DNA from: an uncultured Prevotella sp.
GTDB lineage: Bacteria > Bacteroidota > Bacteroidia > Bacteroidales > Bacteroidaceae
Length of the DNA stretch: 40,906 nucleotides
Assembly (NCBI GenBank): GCA_900553285.1
Contig: USCX01000004.1
Span: 1 to 40,906 of the forward strand
Direction: 5' to 3'
In this document: positions 17,028-26,730 of the stretch, piece by piece
Position numbering within the stretch: position 1 is the first letter of the stretch
Layout: each line of letters starts with the position of its first letter
Position numbers and translations under genes: made by a program
Notes under the pieces: model-generated
The model's input: the letters and a program-made list of their open reading frames with translations, nothing else
Database searches by the model: none
Told to the model about the DNA's origin: nothing

Positions 17028-18857
17028 TTAATTAACACTTATCGAAGAGTTCCAAGCCGGATTCTGAACTAAGTTCGGATTCTTCTTCATCTCGTTCTCA
17101 TAAACCGGATTGTAGAAAGAACTCAATTGACGCAAACGGGTTTGCAAGGAACGATTGGCTCCCATCATGGACAGCGCGGTCTCTGTACTATTTTCTGCTT
17201 CGGCGTAACGAACCAGATCGAACCAACGTTTATACTCACCCAAGAACTCACGCTGACGCTCGTTATAAACAAGTGTCAACAAGTTTGACGCATTGTAAGA
17301 CGAATAATAATTGTCGTTAAAACGCGTGGAAGACATGGCATCACCGCCGTCGTCGGCAGGGATTGACCCATCGGCACTCACCTTAGGATTAGAGCGTTGG
17401 AAAATAGCATTGGCCAGCCAGAAGCCTTCCTTCAACTCATCGCCCGTGACATTCAAACGTGCCAAAGCTTCTGCTTTCATCAGCATGACGTCACTCAATC
17501 GATAGATGATCCAGTTGGCCGCATTGCTCGCATTTTCCCGGATACCCGACGAAGAAACTCCATCGCCCATATCACTAAGGTGCATCATGGAGACAGCAGT
17601 ACGGCTCAATTTCGTATACACGTACTCAGACTGCGAAGAGTTCTGCTCGATGTTTGTATTCTCCAACACGCGCATGTCGCCCTTCGTAAAACCGACGGTT
17701 TCGGGAGAAGAAGGCGGCTGGCTCTCACCGATTTGCGCAAACATCGTTCCGCTCACGGTAAACGACTGACCTGTGAAACCCGTCGTAGTACTACTAGTCA
17801 TATAACCGGTCCACGTATTGTTCACATTATTCGTACCATCGAACTGTATTTCGAGAATACCCTCCTGAGAGTTCTTCGTACCGAAAATACTATTGTAAAC
17901 TTCGTCGGTTGTAGTATAGTCGTTCGATTGCCAAATCAACGGATAACGGGACTTCTGAGCATCATTCCTATTGGGATCATTATCATACATGTGCTCCTCA
18001 TTATACGTATCTCGCATGGCGTTGATTACCACGTCACAGTATTCTACGCACTTACGCAAGTCGGCCGTGCTCTGGGCATCGGCAGTCTCTTCCGTGTTGG
18101 AGGCACTCGCCGGATTAAAAACATATCCCTTCGCATCGGCATGCTTCAACATACAGGCCCGCCAGAGATACATATCAGCCAAAAGTGCATACGTTGCGTT
18201 ACGCGTCACGCGGCCACAATTTTCAGCGGCAGAGCCGTGACGACGAACGCCCTTATCCTTAATAGTATCCAAGTCGGCTATCAAAGAGTCCAACACTGTG
18301 AGGCCCGCCGTCTGTGGAACCTGACTCTGCCATGCCTCTGCATCCGTGCTGATAGAGCGCATCACCAAAGGCACATCACGGAAAGCGCGAACCAAGTAAA
18401 AATAATTCAATGCCCGCATCGTCTTTGCTTCGGTGATATACTGCCACTGCTCACCCTCAGAAAGACTCGGGTCACGCTGAGCTACAGTCGGTGCATACTC
18501 AATTACCTTGTTACAGTAATTAATAGCGGTATAAAAAGGAGACCAATCAAACATGCCCTCCGTATATTCAAGAATACCACTCTTATAGTTCACATAAGAA
18601 GCATTACCCACAGCTTTCAGAACGGCATTATCCGACCGGGCCTCGCCCCACAAAAGGACTTTACTGCCCAGATCCTGGTCCGTCATTTTCTTGTAGCACG
18701 CCATCATGGCATTCTCCAAGTCGCCTTTATCCTCCCAAAACTCCTCTTCGGTAATTGAGTTTGTCGGGTAAAGTGTCAAGAAGTCCTCGCACGACGTCAT
18801 TCCTCCCCACAAGAGAGCCCCCCCTACGAGCACGGACAATATCTTATTTGTTTTCAT
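17028..18857 (-). CDS. SusD/RagB-family outer-membrane lipoprotein (first pair)
   Basis: Ligand-capturing lipoprotein partner of the SusC encoded 13 bp upstream. The 609-residue precursor has a lipoprotein signal ending in GMTSC (Cys23), followed by EDFLTLYPTNSITEEEFW, the classic SusD N-terminus in which the protein wraps the receptor. Typical features follow: LENAMMACYKKM, AINYCNKVIEYAP, a TPR-like helix EAKTMRALNYFYLVRAF near residue 143, and the C-terminal LLTLVYNERQREFLGEYKRWFDLVRYAE signature read in pieces near residue 525. Length and layout are normal. It is the better conserved of the two SusD copies in the operon. Confidence 0.95.
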   Translation of the reverse strand: MKTNKILSVLVGGALLWGGMTSCEDFLTLYPTNSITEEEFWEDKGDLENAMMACYKKMTDQDLGSKVLLWGEARSDNAVLKAVGNASYVNYKSGILEYTEGMFDWSPFYTAINYCNKVIEYAPTVAQRDPSLSEGEQWQYITEAKTMRALNYFYLVRAFRDVPLVMRSISTDAEAWQSQVPQTAGLTVLDSLIADLDTIKDKGVRRHGSAAENCGRVTRNATYALLADMYLWRACMLKHADAKGYVFNPASASNTEETADAQSTADLRKCVEYCDVVINAMRDTYNEEHMYDNDPNRNDAQKSRYPLIWQSNDYTTTDEVYNSIFGTKNSQEGILEIQFDGTNNVNNTWTGYMTSSTTTGFTGQSFTVSGTMFAQIGESQPPSSPETVGFTKGDMRVLENTNIEQNSSQSEYVYTKLSRTAVSMMHLSDMGDGVSSSGIRENASNAANWIIYRLSDVMLMKAEALARLNVTGDELKEGFWLANAIFQRSNPKVSADGSIPADDGGDAMSSTRFNDNYYSSYNASNLLTLVYNERQREFLGEYKRWFDLVRYAEAENSTETALSMMGANRSLQTRLRQLSSFYNPVYENEMKKNPNLVQNPAWNSSISVN

Positions 18858-18870
18858 ACTTTGCGAATGC

Positions 18871-21800
18871 TTAGAAACCTATATTCAAACTTAACGTAAA
18901 GGATCGCGAAAGCGGCGTTTGCGAATTGTCGATACAAGGTGAATAACCTGATTGCGAATGCTCAGGATCTACGCCCAGATAGCGGGTCCAGAACCACAAG
19001 TTATTACCAGAAGCGGCAAGACGAAGCGAGCGGATGCCGAAACGCTTCAACTTATCGGCATCGAAGCTATACGCAAGCTGCAAATACTGCAAGCGGACAA
19101 AATCGCCTTTTTCCACATAACGGTCACTCGGAAGAGAATTGTACACCCTACTTCCGGCTGCAGTCACATTCATCGCACGGGGAATCTCAGTGATGTCGCC
19201 GTTTTTACGCCAACGCCAGTTCACTGCCGTGCTCTGATTTTTATTGGTACGCATGTCCTCAGCCTTCATACGGGCCAAGTTCACAATCTTATTGCCGACA
19301 CGGAAATTGAAGTTGGCCTTCAACGTCCATTTCCCGTAGTTGAAATCGAAGCCGAAACCACCATTCAACTTAGGATTGGAGCTACCCAGATAAACCACGT
19401 CGAGTTCGTTAATCTGGCCATCGTGGTTGATATCCTCGTAGATTACATCACCACCTTGGAACTCATAGTTGACGCCACCGTAATCATATATCATGTGTTT
19501 CGGATCGCCATTCTGGTCATAAATGATGTTACCATTAGCATCACGTGCCACAGGAGTGGTCGCATTCTGGCCTACGGCTTCGGCAATTGCGGCGGTGGGA
19601 GGAGCCTGTGTCGGGTCTTCCAACCACTCTTCCATCGTTCCATACATATCATTATCGGCTTGGTCGCGGAAATATCCACTATGGTCATAGTCATAGCGAT
19701 ACACACCCTTATAACGGAAACCGTAAATACCGCCCAACGCATTACCGATTTGTACACGGCTTACCCAATTTTCGTTTGCACCTGCATGATCGAAGTCGGG
19801 ATTCATGCTGGCCAGCACTGTCGGCTCCATCGACGTGATGCGGTTGATGTTCTGGGCCAAATTGAAACGCACCACCATAGAGAACTTACCTACATTAAAC
19901 AAACGGCGTGTGTTTACGTACAACTCCCAACCGTTGTTCTTCAAGGAACCTACGTTCGACCAAGCCAACGAACTAAAACCTGTCGAAGAAGGAATGCCCA
20001 CATTCTTCATCAACAAGTCTGTGGTACGACGGTCATATATATTCAAGTCGAAAGACAACAAATCATCAAGAATGCCCAAGTTGAATCCCAAGTTCCATGA
20101 TTTCGTCTTTTCCCAACGGATTTCGGTCAGACGCAAGTTATCCGGTGCAATAGCATCCGTAGAGAGATAAGAACCGATACTCTTATAATTATTGTACATC
20201 AAGCCTTCGCTGAAAGAGGCATTACCACCTATACCCCAGCCACCGCGAACAGCCAACATGCTGATGGCTTTACGCAAGGGACGGAAGAAAGCCTCATCGC
20301 TGATATTCCAACGTCCAGACACACCAGGGAAAAAGCCCCATTTGTTGCCCGAACCGAATTTCGTGCTACCGTCGGCACGAAGCGTGACGTCGAACACATA
20401 CTTCGACTTGAAAGCGTAGTGTATAGAACCCGTCACACTCATTGTATGTCCTTTACCGGTCGACGTGCTCAAATTCGTCAGATAAGCGTCTACGTTCGGA
20501 TCGGATATACCACCGACGACACCACTCGAGTTAATCTGCTGCTGCGTGCTCGTACTCGTGCCGATCTCAAAACGTCCCATCATCTGCAAGCTATGGTCGG
20601 TATTGTCGAACCAAGGAATGAAGAACAAAGAGTGACGTGTCTGGAAATCCAATGTCTTCTTTTCGAAATTCGACGTTGTGTTGATTTTGTCGGCCCACGT
20701 GCCGGATGTCAGGGCTCCTGGTTTGTAGGAATTCGTCGTCTCGGTGTAAGAGTTCATGTAAACCTCACCTTGATAATTCAACTGCGTCTCTTCCTCACCC
20801 TTGCCCAAGAGCTTATACTCAACAGTGAACTGGGGAGTAATCGTATAAGTAGACTGCCGCGTCCAGGCCAGACGTGCCCAAGCCACAGGGTTACCGTTGC
20901 TCACCATGTCGCTCAGATAATATGAGCTCAAACCGGAAGTAGGACCAACGAGGCCGGCGGTAGAAGAACTCGGAAACATCTGGAAGAACTCGTTGGTCAT
21001 ATCATAACGCCCTGTGGTCGGATTATACTCCTGCCGATAGACCGTCATGTTCGGCATGGCCTGATAGGCACGAGAAAGAATGCTTGTGTTACTTTCTTCC
21101 ATGTTCTTGTTGTTCTTCGTATAAGTCAATGCGAAATTAGACGAGAACTTGATACGGTCTGACACATAATAATCCAATGCCAAACGGGAGGTAAAGCGAT
21201 CCAAAGACTGCTGGATGATGGTACCCGTTTCGTGGTCATAGCTGGCCGACACACGGAACGTGGCCTTCTCACCACCACCGTCGATCGAGAGGCCGTAGTT
21301 GTGCTTCTGACCAAACTGCGTAACCTGGTCGATCCAGTCCGTATTATTATTGAAGTTGCCATAATAGGCCGTATAATCCGGACGATACATCAACTCCACG
21401 ATACCGGAAGCCACGTCGCTCTGGTTTGGATTAAAATAAGCTTCTTTCAACATCATCGTATAGCCATCACCGTTAAGCATTTTCATACCCTCGGGCTGCC
21501 AAGAGCCCGTGAAGCGATATGAAAAGTTCACGCGCGTACGACCACGACTACCACGACGGGTCTTGATCTCAATCACACCGTTGGCACCACGTGATCCCCA
21601 GATGGCGGTTGCGGCTGCATCTTTCAACACGTTTATGCTCTGGATATCATCCGGATTGACCTGCAAAAGCGTGGCGAATTGCTCTTCGTTCTCCATGTCT
21701 TCCAGATTCAACTCGTCCGAATTGTAATCTTCGAGGATGTACCCGTCTACGACAATCAACGGTTCCTGATTACCATTGATAGAGGATACACCACGCAAAC

Positions 21801-22320
21801 GCATACTCGTGCCTGCACCCAAGTTACCGGAGTTGGCCACGATGTCCAGACCCGCAATCTGTCCTTGCAGGGCCTCGCCGGCTGTTTCGAACGAAAGTCC
21901 TTGCATTTCGTCCATATTCAGCGATTGCTGGGCCACTGAAATTTCTCGTGTCGGAATTGAAAAACCGTTTGACTTCACCCGTCTTTCTCCCTTGACAACG
22001 ACCTCTTTCAGCGCGGTCTTGCTCTGCATCTCTATACGGAACACAGTAGTTCCGCCAATGGGAAGTTCACGGGTCGCGTATCCGATATATGAGACTTTCA
22101 GCTTATTGGCCGGGTTTTTAATCGTCATAGAGAAGTTACCGCTCGCATCTGTCTGAACAGCAGACACAATACGATTATCTTTGTCTACTTCGACTACGTT
22201 CGCCATAATCACAGGACCGTCTGCCTTATTCCAGACGTGACCTGAAATTCGTCGTTGTGCCATCACTGCGGTGAAGCAAAAGCACAAGACCAGAGTCAAT
22301 AGATACTTTACGTTATTCAT
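18871..22320 (-). CDS. SusC/RagA-family TonB-dependent outer-membrane receptor (first pair)
   Basis: A 1149-residue TonB-dependent outer-membrane channel. The signal peptide covers residues 1-21 (ends AVMAQ). A carboxypeptidase-regulatory-like domain follows (about 23-100; RRISGHVWNKADGPVIMANV), then a TonB-box-like segment LKEVVVKGERR near 104. The plug (about 115-255) carries SIRG-like SMRLRGVSSINGNQ, PLIVVDGYI and NVLKDAAATAIWGSRGANG, all canonical for SusC. The barrel ends RSFTLSLNIGF with a terminal aromatic residue, as expected for outer-membrane assembly. It lies 11 bp after the large FAS1 gene and 13 bp before its SusD. No STN domain. The substrate cannot be inferred because no degradative enzyme is encoded nearby. 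Confidence 0.96.
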   Translation of the reverse strand: MNNVKYLLTLVLCFCFTAVMAQRRISGHVWNKADGPVIMANVVEVDKDNRIVSAVQTDASGNFSMTIKNPANKLKVSYIGYATRELPIGGTTVFRIEMQSKTALKEVVVKGERRVKSNGFSIPTREISVAQQSLNMDEMQGLSFETAGEALQGQIAGLDIVANSGNLGAGTSMRLRGVSSINGNQEPLIVVDGYILEDYNSDELNLEDMENEEQFATLLQVNPDDIQSINVLKDAAATAIWGSRGANGVIEIKTRRGSRGRTRVNFSYRFTGSWQPEGMKMLNGDGYTMMLKEAYFNPNQSDVASGIVELMYRPDYTAYYGNFNNNTDWIDQVTQFGQKHNYGLSIDGGGEKATFRVSASYDHETGTIIQQSLDRFTSRLALDYYVSDRIKFSSNFALTYTKNNKNMEESNTSILSRAYQAMPNMTVYRQEYNPTTGRYDMTNEFFQMFPSSSTAGLVGPTSGLSSYYLSDMVSNGNPVAWARLAWTRQSTYTITPQFTVEYKLLGKGEEETQLNYQGEVYMNSYTETTNSYKPGALTSGTWADKINTTSNFEKKTLDFQTRHSLFFIPWFDNTDHSLQMMGRFEIGTSTSTQQQINSSGVVGGISDPNVDAYLTNLSTSTGKGHTMSVTGSIHYAFKSKYVFDVTLRADGSTKFGSGNKWGFFPGVSGRWNISDEAFFRPLRKAISMLAVRGGWGIGGNASFSEGLMYNNYKSIGSYLSTDAIAPDNLRLTEIRWEKTKSWNLGFNLGILDDLLSFDLNIYDRRTTDLLMKNVGIPSSTGFSSLAWSNVGSLKNNGWELYVNTRRLFNVGKFSMVVRFNLAQNINRITSMEPTVLASMNPDFDHAGANENWVSRVQIGNALGGIYGFRYKGVYRYDYDHSGYFRDQADNDMYGTMEEWLEDPTQAPPTAAIAEAVGQNATTPVARDANGNIIYDQNGDPKHMIYDYGGVNYEFQGGDVIYEDINHDGQINELDVVYLGSSNPKLNGGFGFDFNYGKWTLKANFNFRVGNKIVNLARMKAEDMRTNKNQSTAVNWRWRKNGDITEIPRAMNVTAAGSRVYNSLPSDRYVEKGDFVRLQYLQLAYSFDADKLKRFGIRSLRLAASGNNLWFWTRYLGVDPEHSQSGYSPCIDNSQTPLSRSFTLSLNIGF

Positions 22321-22331
22321 GATATTAAATG

Positions 22332-25300
22332 TTATTTTCTAATCGCGTACTTCTTCACGAACGACTTGGCCTGTGCTGCTGTTTCCCATGCGCTGCTGAA
22401 AGTGTGACCACCTTCTTTTTTCGGCATAAAATACAGGAAGCCCTCATCCGATGCGTCGGCGCTGCTGCCAGACAGCTCATGCACTACCGCATAAGAAGTA
22501 GATGCCACATATTTTTTAGAACTTGCGCTACCACCAGTTGGCATAACGTCCTTGTTATCACGTACCAAAACATTGTTGTTTGTGGTGCTCACCATATGGT
22601 TGACACCACTTTCGTCACGCAAGGCTATGCTATTCGGACTCTGTGTCACGTTAATTTTCAGATAGACATTCTCGTCTCTGTTCACACACGAGGTCTCATA
22701 ATCTGTAGCCCCGGCTGTCACATTGTCCACGAAAATCGACTCATCCTGGAAGTGGTATCTCAAGAAATTCACCAAACACAGGATTTTGGCTTGGGCTATC
22801 GCCTGATTGGCCGCCAACTGTTCCGGATCGGTCACGAGGTCCGGATCGCAATTCGCGTTCACCCATTCTTCGATTTCCTCCCATGTAGGGAGTCCTTCGA
22901 CGTCGTGCGCATAAGCCATGGCCTCATTCGTAGGCACATAAATCGTATAGCGATAGTTATTAAAGAACGTCACATCATAATCTTGAACCCTATTGTTTTC
23001 GAAAATGATATATTTGTTCCTCTCCGTGTCCTTTTCCGTTGATGACATGTCATCTGTCGTAAATCCGGCCTTGTCCAAGATTTCGGGGTTGTTATACGAG
23101 GCCTGCCCAAAGAACGTGCTACAATTAGAATTAGAGGATAACGCTGTGTAGGCACTGGTCATCGTCGGCTGCATCGGGCGATCGATCAGATAAGTCATAC
23201 CATTACCGTAACCCTTCTCTCCGTCAGCTGTCAAACCAGTCTGGTCGAAAGTCTCAACCACCTTACACTCCACAGGGTCGCCCGTATATTCGGAACTTGA
23301 ATTCATCATAAGCTGCAAGCCACCCTGCACAATAAGATTATCATTATCCTTGCTCTTCACATAAACCGGCGCACCACTACGTGACAAATAATAGTTGGCA
23401 TCACCATTGACACCTTTGTCAGCCTGACTGCCTTCATGCACTACGATGTGCTGGTTGATCATCTCAGTCAGGAGGTAACGTTTCGTCTCACCCCAGTTAC
23501 TCGACGATGTCAACGCTTCTGTAGCTTCCGACACGTTTCCGGAAATCTGGCGGTCGCTCTCCAAAGGCCCGGTGGCCGGATCATAACGATAGGCCACCGC
23601 ACGAACCGGGATGACTACATTATTACTACTGTTATCATACGTAAAACGCCAATAACGACGGTTAGCACGTACCATGTAGGTGGCCGGATCCACATAGCCA
23701 TACTTTCCTAATGCCTCATCCGTAGGAATGAAGAAAGAGAAACGGGAAGACATGGCTTTCAAGTAGGTGCTGAAATACTGTTTCATCGGCGCGCTACCAT
23801 ACTGAGAGCCCTGTACGTACCGATCGTCAGCCGTAATCACCGCATTGACAATCTGCGACTGGTCGCTCACCAGAGCCGGACCGGCCACAGACGCATACTG
23901 GGCGGGAGCAATCACCTGATTCATCACATAAACGACACCGTTGTTGGCCAACAGGCATTTGGAAATCAAATTGCGGTACTGCGTCGCATTGAAACCAGAA
24001 AACATCGGGTCACGCGCATCGTTCATTATCGAAAGATATTTGCTCGGGACAGATGCATTAAACGACGTCTTCATCAAATTATTAATCAGAGGCTCCAAAC
24101 GGTTCTTGGGAATCTGATCAATGGCTTCGAGGAAATTGGTCCTTGCCAAGTCGAGAGAACTATAACGCTCGATGAACATAAGACCTTGACCCTTGGTAAA
24201 AAATTCCACCAGCGCATCATTGCTCGGCACAAACATGGCAGCCATGTCCGTAGCCGCTTCACCGCTTTCCGGCCCATACTGGTTCCACCCCGGATCGTAA
24301 TTAAGGACACCGTCGTTCACCTGGAGTCCATCGGGATCCGTCGTCAAGGCGCCACCCTGTGACCAAGAAGAGAAATAACGTTTCTGATAAACCGTATCCG
24401 GCGTGTTCTGCTCTCCATAGACAGAAAGATAGGCCTGCCGGAGAGCCATATCGGGGAAAGGTGCGCTGAAACGATCGAGCATGTGGCTGAAATAACTCGT
24501 TTCAGGACATTTGCGGATTTCCTCAGCCATGTTCGAAGGGGGCACCATCACCTTATCGAGCACATTGAAATAGCCATTCAAGCAAGTTACATCGCTCTGA
24601 TAACGGTTCTGCGCATCGCGTTCCGAACGGACCTCCACATTATTTATATAGTTGCGGCGTGCACCTGCGGGCCATGCGGCGTCACCTGTCAAACCGAGAA
24701 TAAACGACACATCGTCTGTCGTTATCCCCTGCATGTTCATCTGGCCCAACATGAAGTGCGTCATCCAAGGCACGGTATTGTCCGTAGCCATCAATACGCC
24801 CCGACCGTTCGCCGAAGGATTATTGACCGGATTATTCAAGAAAGCCCAATAATCTTTCTCATCTTTATTATATGTGTGAGGCAAATCTACAGGATTCCAC
24901 CAAGAGATAGAGTCCGTGTTGGCCGCAGACGTCGCTTGACGAAGACAAGTATTCTTCGTAATTCCACTCGTACTACCTGCGTTAGGCATCATTTCCAACA
25001 AGTAGGCATTATCCAGCATGCTGTTATTAAACAACAGGCGCTTCTGTGCCATGCTCAACTGCTCATAGCTCTTCACCGAGTCGCCCGTTCCGGTTACCCA
25101 AATCGGGTGAGCAAAAAAATCTGCGAAAGCTGCATCGTCGGCCACAAAGAGGGTTTTACTACCCGTTTTGGAAAGGACGTCCTTTTGCCCTAAATCCTCA
25201 ATCAGGCGAACCATCGTCGTGAAATTACCGCGACTTTTCAGCTCATCATAAATACTCGCGCCCAGAAAATCCGGAGTTTTATCCGGTAGATCGTAATCAT

Positions 25301-25394
25301 CTGAACAGGAGTACGTTAAGCCGAAAGTGGAGAGCAGACAAGCTGCACCGAGCAGCGTCTGGCCCATTCTGCATAAACGGTTTTTCATACGCAT
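22332..25394 (-). CDS. Large multi-FAS1 surface lipoprotein, first gene of the SusCD operon
   Basis: About 1020 residues from ATG 25394. The frame extends to a GTG at 25451, but the signal peptide fits the ATG, which also lies downstream of the promoter-like box. The lipoprotein signal ends in GLTYSCSDDYD, with an acidic stretch like Bacteroidota surface-export signals. Four fasciclin-type cores can be recognised by the repeated FxPxxxA motif: LFVADDAAF, MFVPSNDAL, FFIPTDEAL and IYVPTNEAM (about residues 82, 388, 555 and 818 from this start). Long insertions separate them. As the operon's first gene it may be the main surface adhesin or ligand-binding component, with the two SusCD pairs as importers; that role is inference. 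No catalytic motif is seen. Confidence 0.8.
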   Translation of the reverse strand: MRMKNRLCRMGQTLLGAACLLSTFGLTYSCSDDYDLPDKTPDFLGASIYDELKSRGNFTTMVRLIEDLGQKDVLSKTGSKTLFVADDAAFADFFAHPIWVTGTGDSVKSYEQLSMAQKRLLFNNSMLDNAYLLEMMPNAGSTSGITKNTCLRQATSAANTDSISWWNPVDLPHTYNKDEKDYWAFLNNPVNNPSANGRGVLMATDNTVPWMTHFMLGQMNMQGITTDDVSFILGLTGDAAWPAGARRNYINNVEVRSERDAQNRYQSDVTCLNGYFNVLDKVMVPPSNMAEEIRKCPETSYFSHMLDRFSAPFPDMALRQAYLSVYGEQNTPDTVYQKRYFSSWSQGGALTTDPDGLQVNDGVLNYDPGWNQYGPESGEAATDMAAMFVPSNDALVEFFTKGQGLMFIERYSSLDLARTNFLEAIDQIPKNRLEPLINNLMKTSFNASVPSKYLSIMNDARDPMFSGFNATQYRNLISKCLLANNGVVYVMNQVIAPAQYASVAGPALVSDQSQIVNAVITADDRYVQGSQYGSAPMKQYFSTYLKAMSSRFSFFIPTDEALGKYGYVDPATYMVRANRRYWRFTYDNSSNNVVIPVRAVAYRYDPATGPLESDRQISGNVSEATEALTSSSNWGETKRYLLTEMINQHIVVHEGSQADKGVNGDANYYLSRSGAPVYVKSKDNDNLIVQGGLQLMMNSSSEYTGDPVECKVVETFDQTGLTADGEKGYGNGMTYLIDRPMQPTMTSAYTALSSNSNCSTFFGQASYNNPEILDKAGFTTDDMSSTEKDTERNKYIIFENNRVQDYDVTFFNNYRYTIYVPTNEAMAYAHDVEGLPTWEEIEEWVNANCDPDLVTDPEQLAANQAIAQAKILCLVNFLRYHFQDESIFVDNVTAGATDYETSCVNRDENVYLKINVTQSPNSIALRDESGVNHMVSTTNNNVLVRDNKDVMPTGGSASSKKYVASTSYAVVHELSGSSADASDEGFLYFMPKKEGGHTFSSAWETAAQAKSFVKKYAIRK

Positions 25395-25752
25395 CAATTC
25401 AATTATAGTTATATTATTTATTCGTTTAACTTTATGTCCGAGTATTCGCACACACCTCTTGATTGAGGCAAAATTAATAGTTTTTTATTGGGCTACTTAC
25501 TAAAACAGCACCCAAGTTCTCTTATATTAATCTTTTTTAATAATTCCTCGCGGTTATATGTTAAAAAGCAGATTGCCGACTAAAAATGTTCTTCAAGCAT
25601 TTCCCCTTCCGGACGGCGGCAAGCGGGAAAAACGCTTCCCCTTTTCCGGCCTTTGCGACCGCGCCCATCTTCCCCAAAACACTGTGCCCTTACGCACCCA
25701 CATTGCATATATAAACGGGCGCAGTGACCAGCCAGTCCAGGACAACGCCCGT
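25395..25752. other. 358-bp intergenic region between the FAS1 operon and the radical SAM gene
   Basis: It holds the FAS1 operon promoter box, a short AAGCG/CGCTT inverted repeat at 25621-25637 with a 7-nt loop and no T run, and part of the hairpin at 25713-25754. I see no convincing gene; open frames here lack family features and continue antisense into real genes. Confidence 0.6.
25469..25476 (-). promoter_or_regulatory. Putative -7 box of the FAS1/SusCD operon
   Basis: On the minus strand this reads TAATTTTG, a full match to TAnnTTTG, about 75 bp upstream of the preferred ATG of the first operon gene. No clear -33 element. A small inverted repeat (CCTC, 6-nt loop, GAGG) follows at once, near the expected transcript start, and could form a hairpin in the leader. 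Confidence 0.42.
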
Positions 25753-25754
25753 TT
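25713..25754 (-). other. Hairpin overlapping the radical SAM stop codon
   Basis: Perfect 9-bp arms (AAACGGGCG at 25713-25721 and CGCCCGTTT at 25746-25754) with a 24-nt loop. One arm overlaps the TAA of the radical SAM gene. There is no T run on either side, so it is at best a factor-dependent or mRNA-stabilising 3' hairpin rather than a canonical terminator. Confidence 0.5.
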
Positions 25755-26706
25755 ACATCGGCGCAGTGGCAGGACGGACATAACACCGACCTTGGAATTC
25801 GCCTCTCTCTCTCATTCGTTTCTTCAACTTGTCCACAAACACGTGATTCTTCACGCCCCATGCAGGAGCAAGCAACAAGGACTTAGGAGACTGAGAAACA
25901 AAACGGTCCAGCGCTATTCCGGTTCTCAGCCGCGACAAAAAATCAATCACCAAGTCTATATACTCATCCAACGAGAACAAATTGAAAGCCTTCCCGTCCC
26001 GCTCATAATCCATCGCCATGCGTGTTCCTCTGATCACCTGCAGCTGGTGCAACTTCAACGTATCGATCGGAAGCTGTGACAAAATCCCCGCCTCGCGCAC
26101 CAACTCTTCATGAGTCTCACCGGGCAGGCCCAGTATGACATGCCCTCCGACAGGAATGCCCCGACGGGCGGTTTCTTCAATCGCGCGGCACGCCGCCGCA
26201 TAATCATGCCCACGGTTTATCCGCTGCAAAGTACGGTTATAGACACTCTCTATGCCGTACTCAATCCACACAAAGGTCCGCCGTGACAATTCGGCAAAAT
26301 AGTCGAGCCAATCCGCGGACACACAATCCGGTCGCGTAGCGACAACAAGCCCCACCACCCGGTCGACAGAAAGCGCCTCCTCATACATGCCTTTCAGTCG
26401 TTCTGCCTCACCATACGTATTGGTATACGCCTGAAAATAGGCAAGGTAATTCATCGCCGGATATTTATGCGCGAAAAAGCTCTTACCTTTTTCCAACTGG
26501 ATACGTATGGGCTCATTCTTTTCGCAATAATCGGGGTTGAACGTACGGTTGTTACAATAGGTACAGCCTCCATATCCCAATGTTCCATCGCGATTCGGGC
26601 AAGTCAGACCGGCATTCACAGAAATTTTCTGCACCTTGCCACTCACGTGCTTCGCCAAAAAGGCGTCCAGACCGGTGTACAGGTAATGTGTATCCTCGTG
26701 TTCCAT
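25753..26706 (-). CDS. TIGR01212-type radical SAM protein (YhcC-like)
   Basis: A 317-residue radical SAM enzyme of the TIGR01212/YhcC family, whose substrate is not firmly established. The N-terminal motif LTCPNRDGTLGYGGCTYC carries the three cysteines (36, 48, 51) in the spaced C-x11-C-x2-C pattern of this family rather than CxxxCxxC; they should bind the [4Fe-4S] cluster that cleaves S-adenosylmethionine. Further family features are YLAYFQAYTNTYG near residue 88, the RPDC segment near 132, and GGHVILGLPGETHEE near 187. It stands alone between two oppositely organised units. A TAACTTTG -7 box lies 16 bp upstream of the ATG. Confidence 0.9.
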   Translation of the reverse strand: MEHEDTHYLYTGLDAFLAKHVSGKVQKISVNAGLTCPNRDGTLGYGGCTYCNNRTFNPDYCEKNEPIRIQLEKGKSFFAHKYPAMNYLAYFQAYTNTYGEAERLKGMYEEALSVDRVVGLVVATRPDCVSADWLDYFAELSRRTFVWIEYGIESVYNRTLQRINRGHDYAAACRAIEETARRGIPVGGHVILGLPGETHEELVREAGILSQLPIDTLKLHQLQVIRGTRMAMDYERDGKAFNLFSLDEYIDLVIDFLSRLRTGIALDRFVSQSPKSLLLAPAWGVKNHVFVDKLKKRMRERGEFQGRCYVRPATAPM

Positions 26707-26722
26707 GCTTCTCGTTGGTCGG

Positions 26723-26730
26723 CAAAGTTA
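26723..26730 (-). promoter_or_regulatory. Putative -7 box for the radical SAM gene
   Basis: On the minus strand TAACTTTG, matching TAnnTTTG, 16 bp upstream of the ATG at 26706. No -33 element at the right spacing. Confidence 0.45.

Noticed and set aside
17397..18758. Long plus-strand open frame (453 codons) opposite the first SusD gene, and similar frames at 10967-11953, 18952-20100 and 24483-25193
   Set aside because: They lie fully antisense to well-supported SusC, SusD and FAS1 genes. Their translations are rich in Arg/His/Ile/Val with no domain or signal peptide, as expected of codon-usage shadows.
9611..22320. The two SusCD pairs as a recent tandem duplication or assembly repeat
   Set aside because: The SusC and SusD copies differ throughout (signal peptides, TonB box, plug motifs, lengths), so they are old paralogues.
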